A stretch of DNA of 64,000 nt. Source: Fibrobacter sp. UWB10. Its GTDB lineage: Bacteria > Fibrobacterota > Fibrobacteria > Fibrobacterales > Fibrobacteraceae. The stretch is taken from positions 310,001-374,000 of the forward strand of contig NZ_FXUE01000001.1 in the NCBI RefSeq assembly GCF_900182935.1, given 5' to 3'. This document shows, one piece after another, positions 18,771-26,955 of this stretch. Positions within the stretch are counted from its first letter, which is position 1. Every line of letters starts with the position of its first letter. A program made the position numbers and the translations under genes. The notes below the pieces were generated by a model, which did not search any database, had not been told where the DNA came from, and worked only from the letters and a program-made list of their open reading frames with translations.

Positions 18771-20852
18771 GTGACAAAACGAATCCCAAAACTTAGCGCC
18801 CCGGAAGAGGTACACCAGAAAATCAAGTCCGAATTGTTAACGGATTTTTGCGAAGTGTACATTCCCATGGCTCCCGATGTATACACCTACGGAGTGCCCG
18901 CAGGCTATCGTCTTACGCGCGGAGACGTTGTATGGGTTCAGTTTGCCACCCGTAAAAAGCCGGCCCTCGCCGTAGTTTCCAAAGTCCACCAGGACCGCCC
19001 CAAGTTTGACGTGCGCCCCGCTTACCCGCACCAGTCCGGCTACCGTTTTAGCGAACGTTATATGGAAATGCTCGAATGGACGGCGCGGTATTACATTAGC
19101 ACACCAATGAAGGCGCTGTTCGTCTTCTGGCCGAGCGACTTCGAAAAGTACCTGGATGCATTGGCCTTTACAAAGGGGGAAGCCTCCCCCTCGCATGAGC
19201 CCCAAGGGTCTCCCGCTACCCCCTCTGCGGGGAGCCACCCCGCAACGCCCCCGAACGCTCAGGCACTGACGTTAGAACAAACTAACGCATTCAACACACT
19301 CTGCGAAGAACTGAACAAGACCGGTTTCCGCGGCGTATTGCTTCACGGCGTCACAGGCTCGGGCAAGACACGCGTTTACCAAGAGCTCGCCCTTGAGGCG
19401 CTCAAGCAGAACAAAAAAGTTTTAATACTCGTGCCCGAAATCGGGCTCACGCCGCAAACGCGCAAGCGCTTCGAAGATTTTCTGCAAGTCCCGATTGTGG
19501 TTTTGCATTCGGCACTTTCGGCGCCCAAGAAGCGCGAAGGTTACGTCTCGATTTTGAAGGGCGACGCGCAAGTGGTTCTCGGCACCCGCAGCGCCATTCT
19601 TGCGCCGTTCGATTTTGACCTCGTGATTCTCGACGAAGAGCACGACACCTCTTTCAAACAGCAGGATCCGGCACCGCGCTATCACACTCGCGAAATGGCT
19701 TTCCATTTGGCGTACAAGTACGGCGCCCTCGTGGTTCTCGGGAGTGCAACGCCTTGCCTCGAGACATTCTATAACGCGCAAGCGAAAAACTTAAAGATTG
19801 TCACACTCAAGGAACGCGCCACACAGGCGCCGCTTCCGAAGGTGCAAATCGTAGACATGGGCAAGATGCGCCAGCAAAAGGGAATTCTCCTATCACCCAC
19901 CCTGCGCGAGGCGTTGACCGATTGCATCGAGAAGGGCGACCAAGCGATTATCCTCATGAACCGCCGCGGTTTTTCAAAGATGCGCGTGTGTACCGAATGC
20001 GGCGAAACGCTTTACTGCAAGCATTGCCACATTCCGCTCGTATACCACAAACAATACCGCTCGCTCATGTGTCACTACTGCGCCGCCCTTTACCCGGTGA
20101 ACACACCGTGTAGCGCCTGCGGCGCCGAAACTTACGAGTTCGTGGGCGGCGCGATCGAGATGCTCGAAGACGAAATCAAGGAATGGATTCCGAATGCGAA
20201 AGTGATTCGCATGGACCGCGACACCACCCAGAACGTGGGCGCCAGCGAAAAGATTCTCGACGCGTTCCGCAACCGCGAATACAATATCCTAATCGGAACG
20301 CAGATGGTCGCCAAGGGCCACGACTTTCCGGGTGTGCAACTCGTCGGGGTCGTTGGCGCCGATAGCGGGCTTGGCATTCCCGATTTCCGCTCTACCGAAA
20401 GGCTATTCCAACTGCTCAGCCAGACCGCAGGGCGCGCGGGTCGTGCCGGCGGCGAAGGCCAAGTACTCATTCAGACGCTCAAGCCCAGCGAACCCATTAT
20501 GCAGTTCGCTGTGAATCACGACTACAACGGATTCGCGAATAAAGAAATGGAAGACCGGCGCGCCGCCTTCTACCCGCCCTTCTGCAAGCTCGTCGAAATC
20601 AGCTGCGGAAGCCGCGACGAAGATTTGTTGCGCCATACCGTCGAACGGCTCGAAGCCCTTCTCCGTGCAAACAAGAATCTCATGGTGCTCGGCCCTGTGG
20701 ACGCCTTCGTGCCCGTCGTACAAAACGTACATTGGGCAAAGCTCTACATCAAGACACAAGACCTCGCCCCCGTCCGCAAAGTTCTGTACCCCATCATAAA
20801 TGCACCCAAGCCCTGGGTGCAAAACATAGAGATTAAGGTGGAAATCGAATAA
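18771..20852 (+). CDS. priA: Primosomal replication-restart helicase PriA
   Basis: 3'-5' superfamily 2 DNA helicase that reloads the replisome at stalled forks. Visible parts are the N-terminal DNA-binding domain (VYTYGVPAGYRLTRGDVVWVQF), Walker A GVTGSGKTRVY, the DEEH box, and the zinc-binding cysteine cluster CTECGETLYCKHC...CHYC...CSAC. The helicase C-terminal motifs include GTQMVAKGHDFPGV and QTAGRAGR. The start is a GTG with no clear ribosome site and may be a little downstream. Between the N-terminal domain and the helicase core lies a Pro/Ser/Gly-rich stretch encoded by GC-rich hairpins (see the repeat at 19175-19243) that looks like an in-frame repeat insertion. Confidence 0.94.
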   Translation: MTKRIPKLSAPEEVHQKIKSELLTDFCEVYIPMAPDVYTYGVPAGYRLTRGDVVWVQFATRKKPALAVVSKVHQDRPKFDVRPAYPHQSGYRFSERYMEMLEWTARYYISTPMKALFVFWPSDFEKYLDALAFTKGEASPSHEPQGSPATPSAGSHPATPPNAQALTLEQTNAFNTLCEELNKTGFRGVLLHGVTGSGKTRVYQELALEALKQNKKVLILVPEIGLTPQTRKRFEDFLQVPIVVLHSALSAPKKREGYVSILKGDAQVVLGTRSAILAPFDFDLVILDEEHDTSFKQQDPAPRYHTREMAFHLAYKYGALVVLGSATPCLETFYNAQAKNLKIVTLKERATQAPLPKVQIVDMGKMRQQKGILLSPTLREALTDCIEKGDQAIILMNRRGFSKMRVCTECGETLYCKHCHIPLVYHKQYRSLMCHYCAALYPVNTPCSACGAETYEFVGGAIEMLEDEIKEWIPNAKVIRMDRDTTQNVGASEKILDAFRNREYNILIGTQMVAKGHDFPGVQLVGVVGADSGLGIPDFRSTERLFQLLSQTAGRAGRAGGEGQVLIQTLKPSEPIMQFAVNHDYNGFANKEMEDRRAAFYPPFCKLVEISCGSRDEDLLRHTVERLEALLRANKNLMVLGPVDAFVPVVQNVHWAKLYIKTQDLAPVRKVLYPIINAPKPWVQNIEIKVEIE
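19175..19243. repeat. GC-rich palindromic repeat inserted in frame within priA
   Basis: Two perfect hairpins, GGGGGA-agcc-TCCCCC (19175-19190) and GCGGGG-agcca-CCCCGC (19227-19243), flank a CCC/GGG inverted repeat. The encoded peptide is low-complexity (Pro, Ser, Ala, Gly, Thr) and sits in the flexible linker ahead of the helicase domain, unlike the rest of the protein. Confidence 0.65.
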
Positions 20853-21016
20853 TTTCTGTATTGTACAGACCAAATTCCCCCTAACAAACTCTTTAGCCCG
20901 TACCGAAATTGCGATTTTTCAAAAAATTTAGGGCTCGTACAGGCCTTTTCCACCATCGCACCTCATCTAGCCTGTACACCCCCTAAAAATTCATTTACAA
21001 CAAACTAAAATCAGCG

Positions 21017-21739
21017 CTAAAAAGGGAACTTCGGATAGTTTTCGCGCACGTACTTGCTCGGATAGGCATTAAAATGCCACCATTCACTGCCGAGCGGGAC
21101 CCAGCCCGCCCCGCGCATAATCTTGCGAAGTTTGTTACGGTTGTCCACTTGCTCCTGCGTCAAGCGCCCGCTCTTTAAAGCTTCCGCTTCGCCGACTTCG
21201 CCCGCGCAGCGTTCAAAAGAATCAAAGTCCGTGCCCATGTCAAGCAAGTTGCCATCGGCACCGATAATTCCCAAATCTAGCGCCAGGCCAAAGTTATGGA
21301 GCCCGCCTGTGGCCGGCGAAGACACGTAGGCTGAATAAGGCGTTCCGCGAACGGTCTTTCGCAAAGCCTCTTGCGCATACAACGGCCGCGAGGCATCAAA
21401 AATCACGAGCACAGAACCTGGCATTTCACGCTCCATAATCTTCACGGCCTTGCGGAGCTTGGCTGCCGCATCCTTATGCACAAAGGCGCGCTGCACGCCA
21501 CAGTACAAATCATGCCCCGTCACGTTTTCAAAGGTGGCGTAGCGCAAGTCCATGCGCACGCCCTTCAAATGGGTGATTTCGACCATGTTGGAATCTGCCG
21601 TCGCAAAAGCAATCCACTTCTTGACGGAACTGCAATAACGCAAAGGCTTTTCGGGCTTCGGCGGAACAAACAGAGAATCAGTCTCATGAGCAAAAGCCAT
21701 GGCACCCAGAAAAAATACTGTCAGAAGTATCCGAAACAT
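21017..21739 (-). CDS. D-alanyl-D-alanine dipeptidase, VanX/DdpX family, exported
   Basis: Zinc peptidase that splits D-Ala-D-Ala; outside resistance clusters, family members recycle or remodel peptidoglycan. The ATG at 21739 is preferred to an upstream TTG. An N-terminal signal (MFRILLTVFFLGAMAFA) sends it to the periplasm. The zinc site GGLHNFGLALDLG (SxHxxGxAxD type) and EWWHFNAYP are intact, as is the FDASRPL segment. Its 240 residues fit the family. It lies downstream of the TonB-receptor gene on the same strand, separated by a repeat hairpin. No vanA- or vanH-like neighbours exist, so a resistance role is unlikely. Confidence 0.9.
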   Translation of the reverse strand: MFRILLTVFFLGAMAFAHETDSLFVPPKPEKPLRYCSSVKKWIAFATADSNMVEITHLKGVRMDLRYATFENVTGHDLYCGVQRAFVHKDAAAKLRKAVKIMEREMPGSVLVIFDASRPLYAQEALRKTVRGTPYSAYVSSPATGGLHNFGLALDLGIIGADGNLLDMGTDFDSFERCAGEVGEAEALKSGRLTQEQVDNRNKLRKIMRGAGWVPLGSEWWHFNAYPSKYVRENYPKFPF

Positions 21740-21756
21740 GAGCCCAACCAAAATAT

Positions 21757-21825
21757 CAATGAGAAATGAGGAATGTGAGATGTATTATTTCCCATCACAC
21801 ATTTCACATTACACATCATTCATCT
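21757..21825. repeat. Intergenic hairpin of the ATGTGAAATG repeat family
   Basis: AATGTGAGATGT pairs with ACATTTCACATT (one mismatch) around an A/T-rich centre, with more copies of the word on both sides. It is the same family as 13977-14040. Confidence 0.65.
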
Positions 21826-21833
21826 TCTAGCAA

Positions 21834-24203
21834 CTAGATTCCCAATTGCACTTCGACGCCGAATTGCACGTACAGGCCCATGCCCTTGGCAATGAACGGC
21901 ACCAAGTCGTAGCCATCGGCAATGTCATCGTTATTGTCGCGGGTCACCCAAGAACGTTCGCGGGCATTTTCACTACCCAAGAACTTGAGGGCACTCACAT
22001 CCAAGTTTGCAAAGATGTTGTCCACTTCTACGTAGAATCTTGCAGTCCTGAAGAAGCTGTTGTTCTTGCCAAACAAGTCCAAGTTCACGCGAGCATCGGT
22101 ACGGAACATATCCGTAAAGTCATGGAAGTCTTTCAGGCGGCGAGTTCCGTTAGAGCGATTCTTGGAATCGGAAGGCATAATCTCGTAGTAGTACAGCGGA
22201 CGGTGCAATGCCGCATGGTGCGTGAGAATGAAAGAAAGAATCGAGTCTTTACGCGGATAATAGCGGAAGTGCGAAAGAATATCCAAACGGGAATTAGCTT
22301 CCCACGGGAGCGACTTGCCGCCTTCAAGTTCGTATTCGCCATACACGGAGCTCACGTTCGTCGCCATCGAGAAATGGTGAGAAGTCTTGAGTTCCATCGT
22401 AGCAGAAGCACCTGCCACCCAGGCAAAGTCAATCGGGGTCACATCGTCGTACTGCGCAAAGGCCTTAGGCATCGGGAGCAGCGGATCCGGGTAGTAACGG
22501 CCAAAGCCAGAACCCTGCGCCACGAAGTACTTGGAATTGTAACCCAAGCCAATCTTGCCGGACACGCCCGATTCCAAGCGACCGGTCAGTTCGCCATCAT
22601 CGTAGCAAGGTTTCCAGTCGCTACGGTAGGCGGCATTTGCAATCAAACGCCAATAGGCAGAATCAACGCGGGAAAGATTCTGGTCAAAGTCGAACGAGGC
22701 TGTAGGCGCAGCTTCACGTTCATGCAAGTCGGTCACCGCACCCACAGAAAGGATCTTTTGCGAAAAGTCGCTCTGCCAGTTCATGCGGCCAGCACCCGAC
22801 CAAACGCCAGCATTAAAGTCATCTGTCAACGAGCCACCATAATCCTGATAGCTACGTTCTACAAAATGGTGTTCATAAAGCAGGGCCCAGCTCAACTTGG
22901 AACCCAAGATAGAGCCCTTGAAGTTCTTGTCGACGCCAGCGGTCAAAGTCATGTGCGTCTGTTCATAGCCATCGATATAGGTTGCGGCTTCCTTGGAATC
23001 AGCCGTATTGCGGAAACCCTTGGTATCGCGGAGCGTATCGCCCAGCACTTCACGAACCAAACCGGCATGCATCGAAGTTCCGAAACGGGAATTGTATTCG
23101 GCACCCACCACCAAATACTGTTGCTTACCTTCGATAATGTCAATCGAGTTCACTTCGTTATAAGAGGTCGCGGTATCCTGGTGCACGCTATATTCGTCAG
23201 AGCTATACAAGGTGCGCAAAGCCCAAGTATTGCCGTTGGTGTCAGAGCCATTAAACTGGGCGTACACGTCAAAGGCGGTCAGGTCGTACGGGTCAGACGT
23301 TTTCACGTTGCAGTCGCTGCCCGAGCATTCTGCGCTACGATCCTTGCGGAATTCGCTAAAGAACTTTTCGCCCATGTTCTTGAGCATTTCATCGTCAAGT
23401 CTGCGGAAAGAGAACCTGAAGCTATCCCAGAAAAGCCACGGGGAATCAAACACCACTTCTTGCAGGGCAATGCCAGCCGTTCCACGCAAGCCCCATTCGC
23501 CCTTGGTCTGTTCAGGGATGTACTGCACAGATGTTGCAAGGCCCTGGCCAATCGGGCCTTCGCCATAGTGGTCATGAATTTCAATGGCACTCAAGATATG
23601 CGGGTTAATCACCGAAAGGTTGCCTGGGAAGCCCACATCCAAGTGGCGCATGTTCGGAATGCGGAGTCTTCCCAAGTGGTAAGCCACGTCGCCTGCGCGA
23701 GAACCTTCATAATAAAGAGCGCTACTAAAATCCTTCTGGCCCGAAATACCCGGCATCTGGCTCAAGTGTTCCGTCACATCAAAACGCATACCGGCGGCGT
23801 CTTCGAGCTTGTCGAGATTCACCTTGCGTTCAAAACTCCACTGCACCTTGTCGCCACCGCCACCAATCACGGTGCTTGTACCCAAGTTGCGCACATCGGC
23901 GGTCGTCTGCATGGTCACCACCATGTCAAACAAGTCGGCAAAGTCCTGCAGTTCCACCTGCACGCTATCGAAGCCATCTTTCTTAAAGATAAGCACCGCG
24001 TTCTTGGAATCGGCAGTCAATTCAAAACGACCGTCCGCATCCGTTTCACCGAGCTTCTTACCCGAGATATAGGTAATCGTCGCATTCTTGACAGGCAAAT
24101 CGGTTTCAGATTCCAGAACCACACCCACAATCAAAGTCGGGGTCGCGGCAAACACGGCTACTGCAAAAAGCAGCACGAAAACAAACAGGGAACGAATTCT
24201 CAT
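21834..24203 (-). CDS. TonB-dependent receptor-like outer-membrane protein with N-terminal carboxypeptidase-regulatory domain
   Basis: A 789-residue protein with a signal peptide (ending AVAVFAA). Residues of about 25-105 form a carboxypeptidase D regulatory-like beta-sandwich (VGVVLESETDLPVKNATITY). A plug-like domain of about residues 110-240 follows (LSQMPGISGQKDFSSALYYEG), and the rest is a long aromatic-rich beta-barrel ending in VQFGVEVQLGI. A large ligand imported through the outer membrane is likely, but the substrate is unknown. An AAGAAGT ribosome site precedes the ATG. No TonB/ExbBD or SusD-like partner is nearby. Confidence 0.82.
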   Translation of the reverse strand: MRIRSLFVFVLLFAVAVFAATPTLIVGVVLESETDLPVKNATITYISGKKLGETDADGRFELTADSKNAVLIFKKDGFDSVQVELQDFADLFDMVVTMQTTADVRNLGTSTVIGGGGDKVQWSFERKVNLDKLEDAAGMRFDVTEHLSQMPGISGQKDFSSALYYEGSRAGDVAYHLGRLRIPNMRHLDVGFPGNLSVINPHILSAIEIHDHYGEGPIGQGLATSVQYIPEQTKGEWGLRGTAGIALQEVVFDSPWLFWDSFRFSFRRLDDEMLKNMGEKFFSEFRKDRSAECSGSDCNVKTSDPYDLTAFDVYAQFNGSDTNGNTWALRTLYSSDEYSVHQDTATSYNEVNSIDIIEGKQQYLVVGAEYNSRFGTSMHAGLVREVLGDTLRDTKGFRNTADSKEAATYIDGYEQTHMTLTAGVDKNFKGSILGSKLSWALLYEHHFVERSYQDYGGSLTDDFNAGVWSGAGRMNWQSDFSQKILSVGAVTDLHEREAAPTASFDFDQNLSRVDSAYWRLIANAAYRSDWKPCYDDGELTGRLESGVSGKIGLGYNSKYFVAQGSGFGRYYPDPLLPMPKAFAQYDDVTPIDFAWVAGASATMELKTSHHFSMATNVSSVYGEYELEGGKSLPWEANSRLDILSHFRYYPRKDSILSFILTHHAALHRPLYYYEIMPSDSKNRSNGTRRLKDFHDFTDMFRTDARVNLDLFGKNNSFFRTARFYVEVDNIFANLDVSALKFLGSENARERSWVTRDNNDDIADGYDLVPFIAKGMGLYVQFGVEVQLGI

Positions 24204-24264
24204 ACTTCTTAAATTAGAAAAAACGCCGTCCTAAATTCAATCAACTAAGTTCTATATTTACCGT

Positions 24265-25035
24265 ATGCTTGATATTTACTTGGTACAAATGGAAGTCGCC
24301 CCGAACGACAAGGCTAAAAACTTCGCCAAAGTGCGCGAATTGACCGCAAAAATCCATAAAGAGCCTAACGATCCCGTGCCAGGTTTAGTCATTTTACCCG
24401 AAATGTTTGCCACGGGCTACCTGCCCCTGCACCCCGAATCGGCCGCCGAAGATTTTTCGGCCAGCGACTCCGGCGAAACCGCCCAGCTTTTATACGAGCT
24501 TGCGAACCAAACCGGTTGCTATATCATGGGTGCTGGCATCGCACTTTCGAACAGCAAGTTATTGAATCACAGCAGCGTCTACGCCCCCGGCAACGCAAAA
24601 GAATTCGCCTCCTACGACAAGCGCCGTCCCTTCTTCATGGAACAGCCCAAATTCAGCGCAGGCGAAAAAGTTAATTTATTCAAAATTCAAAATTGGAACG
24701 TTGCTGCAACCATCTGTTTTGACTTGCGATTCCCGGAACTCTACCGCGACGCCACCAAGGCTGGTGCTAGGCTCATCACGGTTCAGGCCGCATGGCCCGT
24801 AGAACGAATCGCACACTGGAGAACTCTGTTGCAGGCCCGCGCCATCGAAGACCAAGTGTACATCGCCGCCGTGAATACCGCTGTCTACGGCGGAAACTCA
24901 ATGATTGTAAGCCCCAAAGGCGAAATCATGGCAGAGACAGACGACAAAAGCGAAGGCATCGTGCATGCACGCATCGAATCGGCTCCGCAAGAAGAATACC
25001 GTAAAAAATTCCCTGTTTTAAGGGACATTTTATAA
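24265..25035 (+). CDS. Carbon-nitrogen hydrolase (nitrilase superfamily, omega-amidase-like)
   Basis: A 256-residue amidase of the nitrilase fold. The catalytic triad is visible: Glu in VILPEMFATGY, Lys in YDKRRPFF, and Cys in ICFDLRFPELYR. The closest functional analogues by motif are YafV/omega-amidases that act on alpha-keto acid amides in methionine and glutamine salvage; the exact substrate is inference. No good ribosome site is seen. It is transcribed away from the receptor gene. Confidence 0.88.
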   Translation: MLDIYLVQMEVAPNDKAKNFAKVRELTAKIHKEPNDPVPGLVILPEMFATGYLPLHPESAAEDFSASDSGETAQLLYELANQTGCYIMGAGIALSNSKLLNHSSVYAPGNAKEFASYDKRRPFFMEQPKFSAGEKVNLFKIQNWNVAATICFDLRFPELYRDATKAGARLITVQAAWPVERIAHWRTLLQARAIEDQVYIAAVNTAVYGGNSMIVSPKGEIMAETDDKSEGIVHARIESAPQEEYRKKFPVLRDIL

Positions 25036-25177
25036 TATAAAGTAAACAAATCTATACAAAACAATTTAGAGTAATTTTCATCACATTTTCCCTAATTGTA
25101 AAGATTTGATTTAATTCACGGACTATCAACAAGTTAGCTTCAACATACCCAAAAAGCCGAAAAAAAAGGCATTATTT

Positions 25178-25206
25178 TTGACATTGAAATGTCAGAAATA
25201 TATTGT
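25178..25206 (+). promoter_or_regulatory. Sigma-70-type promoter with overlapping palindrome
   Basis: TTGACA (25178-25183), a 17-base spacer and TATTGT (25201-25206) precede the 43-aa gene. A 16-base palindrome TGACATT-GA-AATGTCA (25179-25194) covers the -35 box and is a good candidate operator, possibly for the HTH-like product of the gene itself. Confidence 0.65.
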
Positions 25207-25252
25207 ATCTTTATCGTAAGAAACTAAAACGTCTAAACGTGTGAGGTAAATT

Positions 25253-25384
25253 ATGTCGAACACAAACAGACTCCAGTATGCGAAGGCGCTAATCAAGGCC
25301 GGAATCACGCGTGAACTGATTCTCAAGATCACAGCGATTTCGAGCTATCAGTATTCGCAGATTCAAAGAGAACTTGCGGCCTAA
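25253..25384 (+). CDS. Small (43 aa) helix-turn-helix-like protein
   Basis: A short gene with a good GAGGT ribosome site 6 bases ahead of its ATG. The product begins MSNTNRLQYAKALIKAG and reads as two or three helices (AKALIKAGITRELILKITAI, then SSYQYSQIQREL), resembling the minimal HTH of resolvases and small regulators. It has its own promoter, a palindrome at the -35, and a strong terminator 36 bases after its stop, so it is a compact single-gene unit. I do not recognise a named family; DNA binding is inferred from pattern only. Confidence 0.6.
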   Translation: MSNTNRLQYAKALIKAGITRELILKITAISSYQYSQIQRELAA

Positions 25385-25401
25385 GGTTTCGTACTTTGAA
25401 A

Positions 25402-25755
25402 ATGGTGTTGGTTATTCAAGCGCAGCCTGCCACCTCGAACGAGGAAAGGCAGGCTGTGCTTTTTAGTTGCTTTCGCGACGGTTCCCTTTTAATGGAAGCC
25501 AAAGACGGCAAAAAGCCCGCTCGTTTTTACCTCAAGCCCGGTGACATTTTTCCGTGGGACCAATTTTTACCCAAGCTCCTTGTCAACTGGCAACTTTCTG
25601 ACTATAAAGACATTCCTAGGGAATTCAAGCCCGAAAAGCGCATTCCCGATTTCGTACTCGAAGGCATTCTCAAAGAACCTCTCGAAATCCAGCTCAAGAT
25701 TCTCGCCACCCTCAGGGCACAAGGGTATTTTCCTCCGCTTAAGGCCAGAGGCTAA
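25402..25755 (+). CDS. Unknown small protein; start uncertain
   Basis: A 117-residue frame from the ATG at 25402; a TTG at 25396 and an ATG at 25492 are alternatives. The N-terminal 20 or so codons run through the strong hairpin terminator at 25420-25464, so translation more likely starts at 25492 (87 residues), or the terminator is read through conditionally. The body (FYLKPGDIFPWDQFLPKL, then EPLEIQLKILATLRAQGYF) looks like a compact mixed alpha/beta protein without signal or membrane segment. No family recognised. Confidence 0.55.
   Translation: MVLVIQAQPATSNEERQAVLFSCFRDGSLLMEAKDGKKPARFYLKPGDIFPWDQFLPKLLVNWQLSDYKDIPREFKPEKRIPDFVLEGILKEPLEIQLKILATLRAQGYFPPLKARG
25420..25464 (+). terminator. 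Strong terminator after the 43-aa gene
   Basis: A 12-bp stem (GCGCAGCCTGCC with GGCAGGCTGTGC, one G-T pair) carries an inner CCTCG-AA-CGAGG hairpin and is followed directly by TTTTT. It lies inside the longest reading frame of the next gene. Confidence 0.85.
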
Positions 25756-25789
25756 TGTGAAATGCGTGATGTGAGATGTGCAATGATTG
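25754..25789. repeat. Direct repeats of the ATGTGAAATG family at the maltokinase start
   Basis: ATGTGAAATG, GTGATGTGAGATG and TGCAATGATTG run into the first codons of the maltokinase reading frame and supply several ATG triplets, so the true start of that gene is ambiguous. Confidence 0.55.
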
Positions 25790-26955
25790 AGGACATTTCA
25801 GTAAAACGTTGGTTCATGGGCAAAGGCCGCCCTATCCATTCTATCGAAGAACTCGACAGCATACCCCTCGGCGGCACAAAAGTTTCGATTCTCCAAGTCC
25901 GCTTTGAAAGCGACAAAAACGATGAATGCGATTATTACTGCGTCATCGAAGACGAATCCAAAATAGGTGCGGTACTCGCCGAATACTTCGGCCCAAAATT
26001 TCCAAAAGAAAAATTGCTGCATGCACAGCCCCTGAATGCCGAGCAAAGCAATTCCGCGTTCTACTCCAAGGGTGAATTCTTTTTCAAACTGTACCGCCGT
26101 TTGCAAGTCGGCGAACACCCCGAAGCCGAAATCATGAAGCACCTGAGCCAAAAAGCGGCGCAAGGGCTCCCAAAAATCGCCCCGGATTTCTACGGCGATT
26201 TTAGCTTCACAAAAGATGGCGAAACACGTACCCTCGGGATTCTCGAAGAACACATTCCCGACGCCCAGAATGCTTGGGATTTAATGGTCCGCACACCAAA
26301 TGAGAAAACGCAATCCGGCAGCCAGAATTTTTTTGCCGACGCAGCATTCGAACTCGGGCGCACGACCGCCCAAATGCACAAGGCACTCAAAGATCTAGAA
26401 GGCACGCCCGCACAGGCCGAAGAAGTTCCCTTTGACAAGCTCATCGGGCTATTGAAAGTGAACGGGAAAGATGACCTCGTGCCGATTATTCAGGAAAAGC
26501 AATTCCTTTTCCAACGAAAAAAAGAGATCCCGGAACGAGTCCGGGATGACAAGCATGATACAAGCGCACTCAAACCGCAGCGCATTCACGGAGATTATCA
26601 CTTAGGGCAGTTGCTTTATAAAGACGGCAAGTTTATCGTGCTGGACTTTGAAGGCGAACCCACCCGCACTCTGGAATACAGGCGCAGGCTTCGCTCCCCC
26701 GCCGCCGACATAGCCGGCATGCTCCGCAGCTTCGCCTATGCCAGCGCCGTCCGCGGCGACAAAGAATTCGAGCAAGTCACGGCCGAAGCCTTTTTACAAG
26801 GCTACAGCCGTGAATCTGGCATTTCTGTACAGCAGTTAAAAGAAGAGGCCTCGCCCTATGTACTGGGCAAGGCCATCTACGAAGCTTGTTACGAGCTGGA
26901 ATTCCGACCCGACTGGTTCTGGATTCCAGAAGCCGCCTTAAAAAGCGGACTCTAA
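25783..26955 (+). CDS. mak: Maltokinase (Mak/Pep2 type)
   Basis: Phosphorylates maltose with ATP to maltose 1-phosphate, the donor for GlgE in alpha-glucan synthesis. The 390-residue protein has the aminoglycoside-phosphotransferase-like fold with the diagnostic catalytic loop RIHGDYHLGQLLY and the metal-binding VLDFEGEP. The N-terminal WFMGKGR and the NAEQSNSAFY segment also fit. I start it at the ATG at 25783; the frame is open 7 codons further, but that part lies in an intergenic repeat. A palindromic repeat has inserted in frame just before the catalytic loop. The gene overlaps queA tail to tail by 4 bases. The GlgE gene lies 33 kb away in the same window. Confidence 0.87.
   Translation: MIEDISVKRWFMGKGRPIHSIEELDSIPLGGTKVSILQVRFESDKNDECDYYCVIEDESKIGAVLAEYFGPKFPKEKLLHAQPLNAEQSNSAFYSKGEFFFKLYRRLQVGEHPEAEIMKHLSQKAAQGLPKIAPDFYGDFSFTKDGETRTLGILEEHIPDAQNAWDLMVRTPNEKTQSGSQNFFADAAFELGRTTAQMHKALKDLEGTPAQAEEVPFDKLIGLLKVNGKDDLVPIIQEKQFLFQRKKEIPERVRDDKHDTSALKPQRIHGDYHLGQLLYKDGKFIVLDFEGEPTRTLEYRRRLRSPAADIAGMLRSFAYASAVRGDKEFEQVTAEAFLQGYSRESGISVQQLKEEASPYVLGKAIYEACYELEFRPDWFWIPEAALKSGL
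26524..26550. repeat. Palindromic repeat inserted in frame within maltokinase
   Basis: A perfect ATCCCGGA-acgag-TCCGGGAT hairpin (26527-26547) inside GAGATCC...GGGATGAC, encoding a charged peptide (KKEIPERVRDDKHD) absent from the usual maltokinase core. It is the same family as 15713-15740. Confidence 0.75.

Noticed and set aside
21017-21739. Vancomycin resistance locus
   Set aside because: Only the VanX-type dipeptidase is present, it is exported, and no ligase, dehydrogenase or two-component system is nearby.
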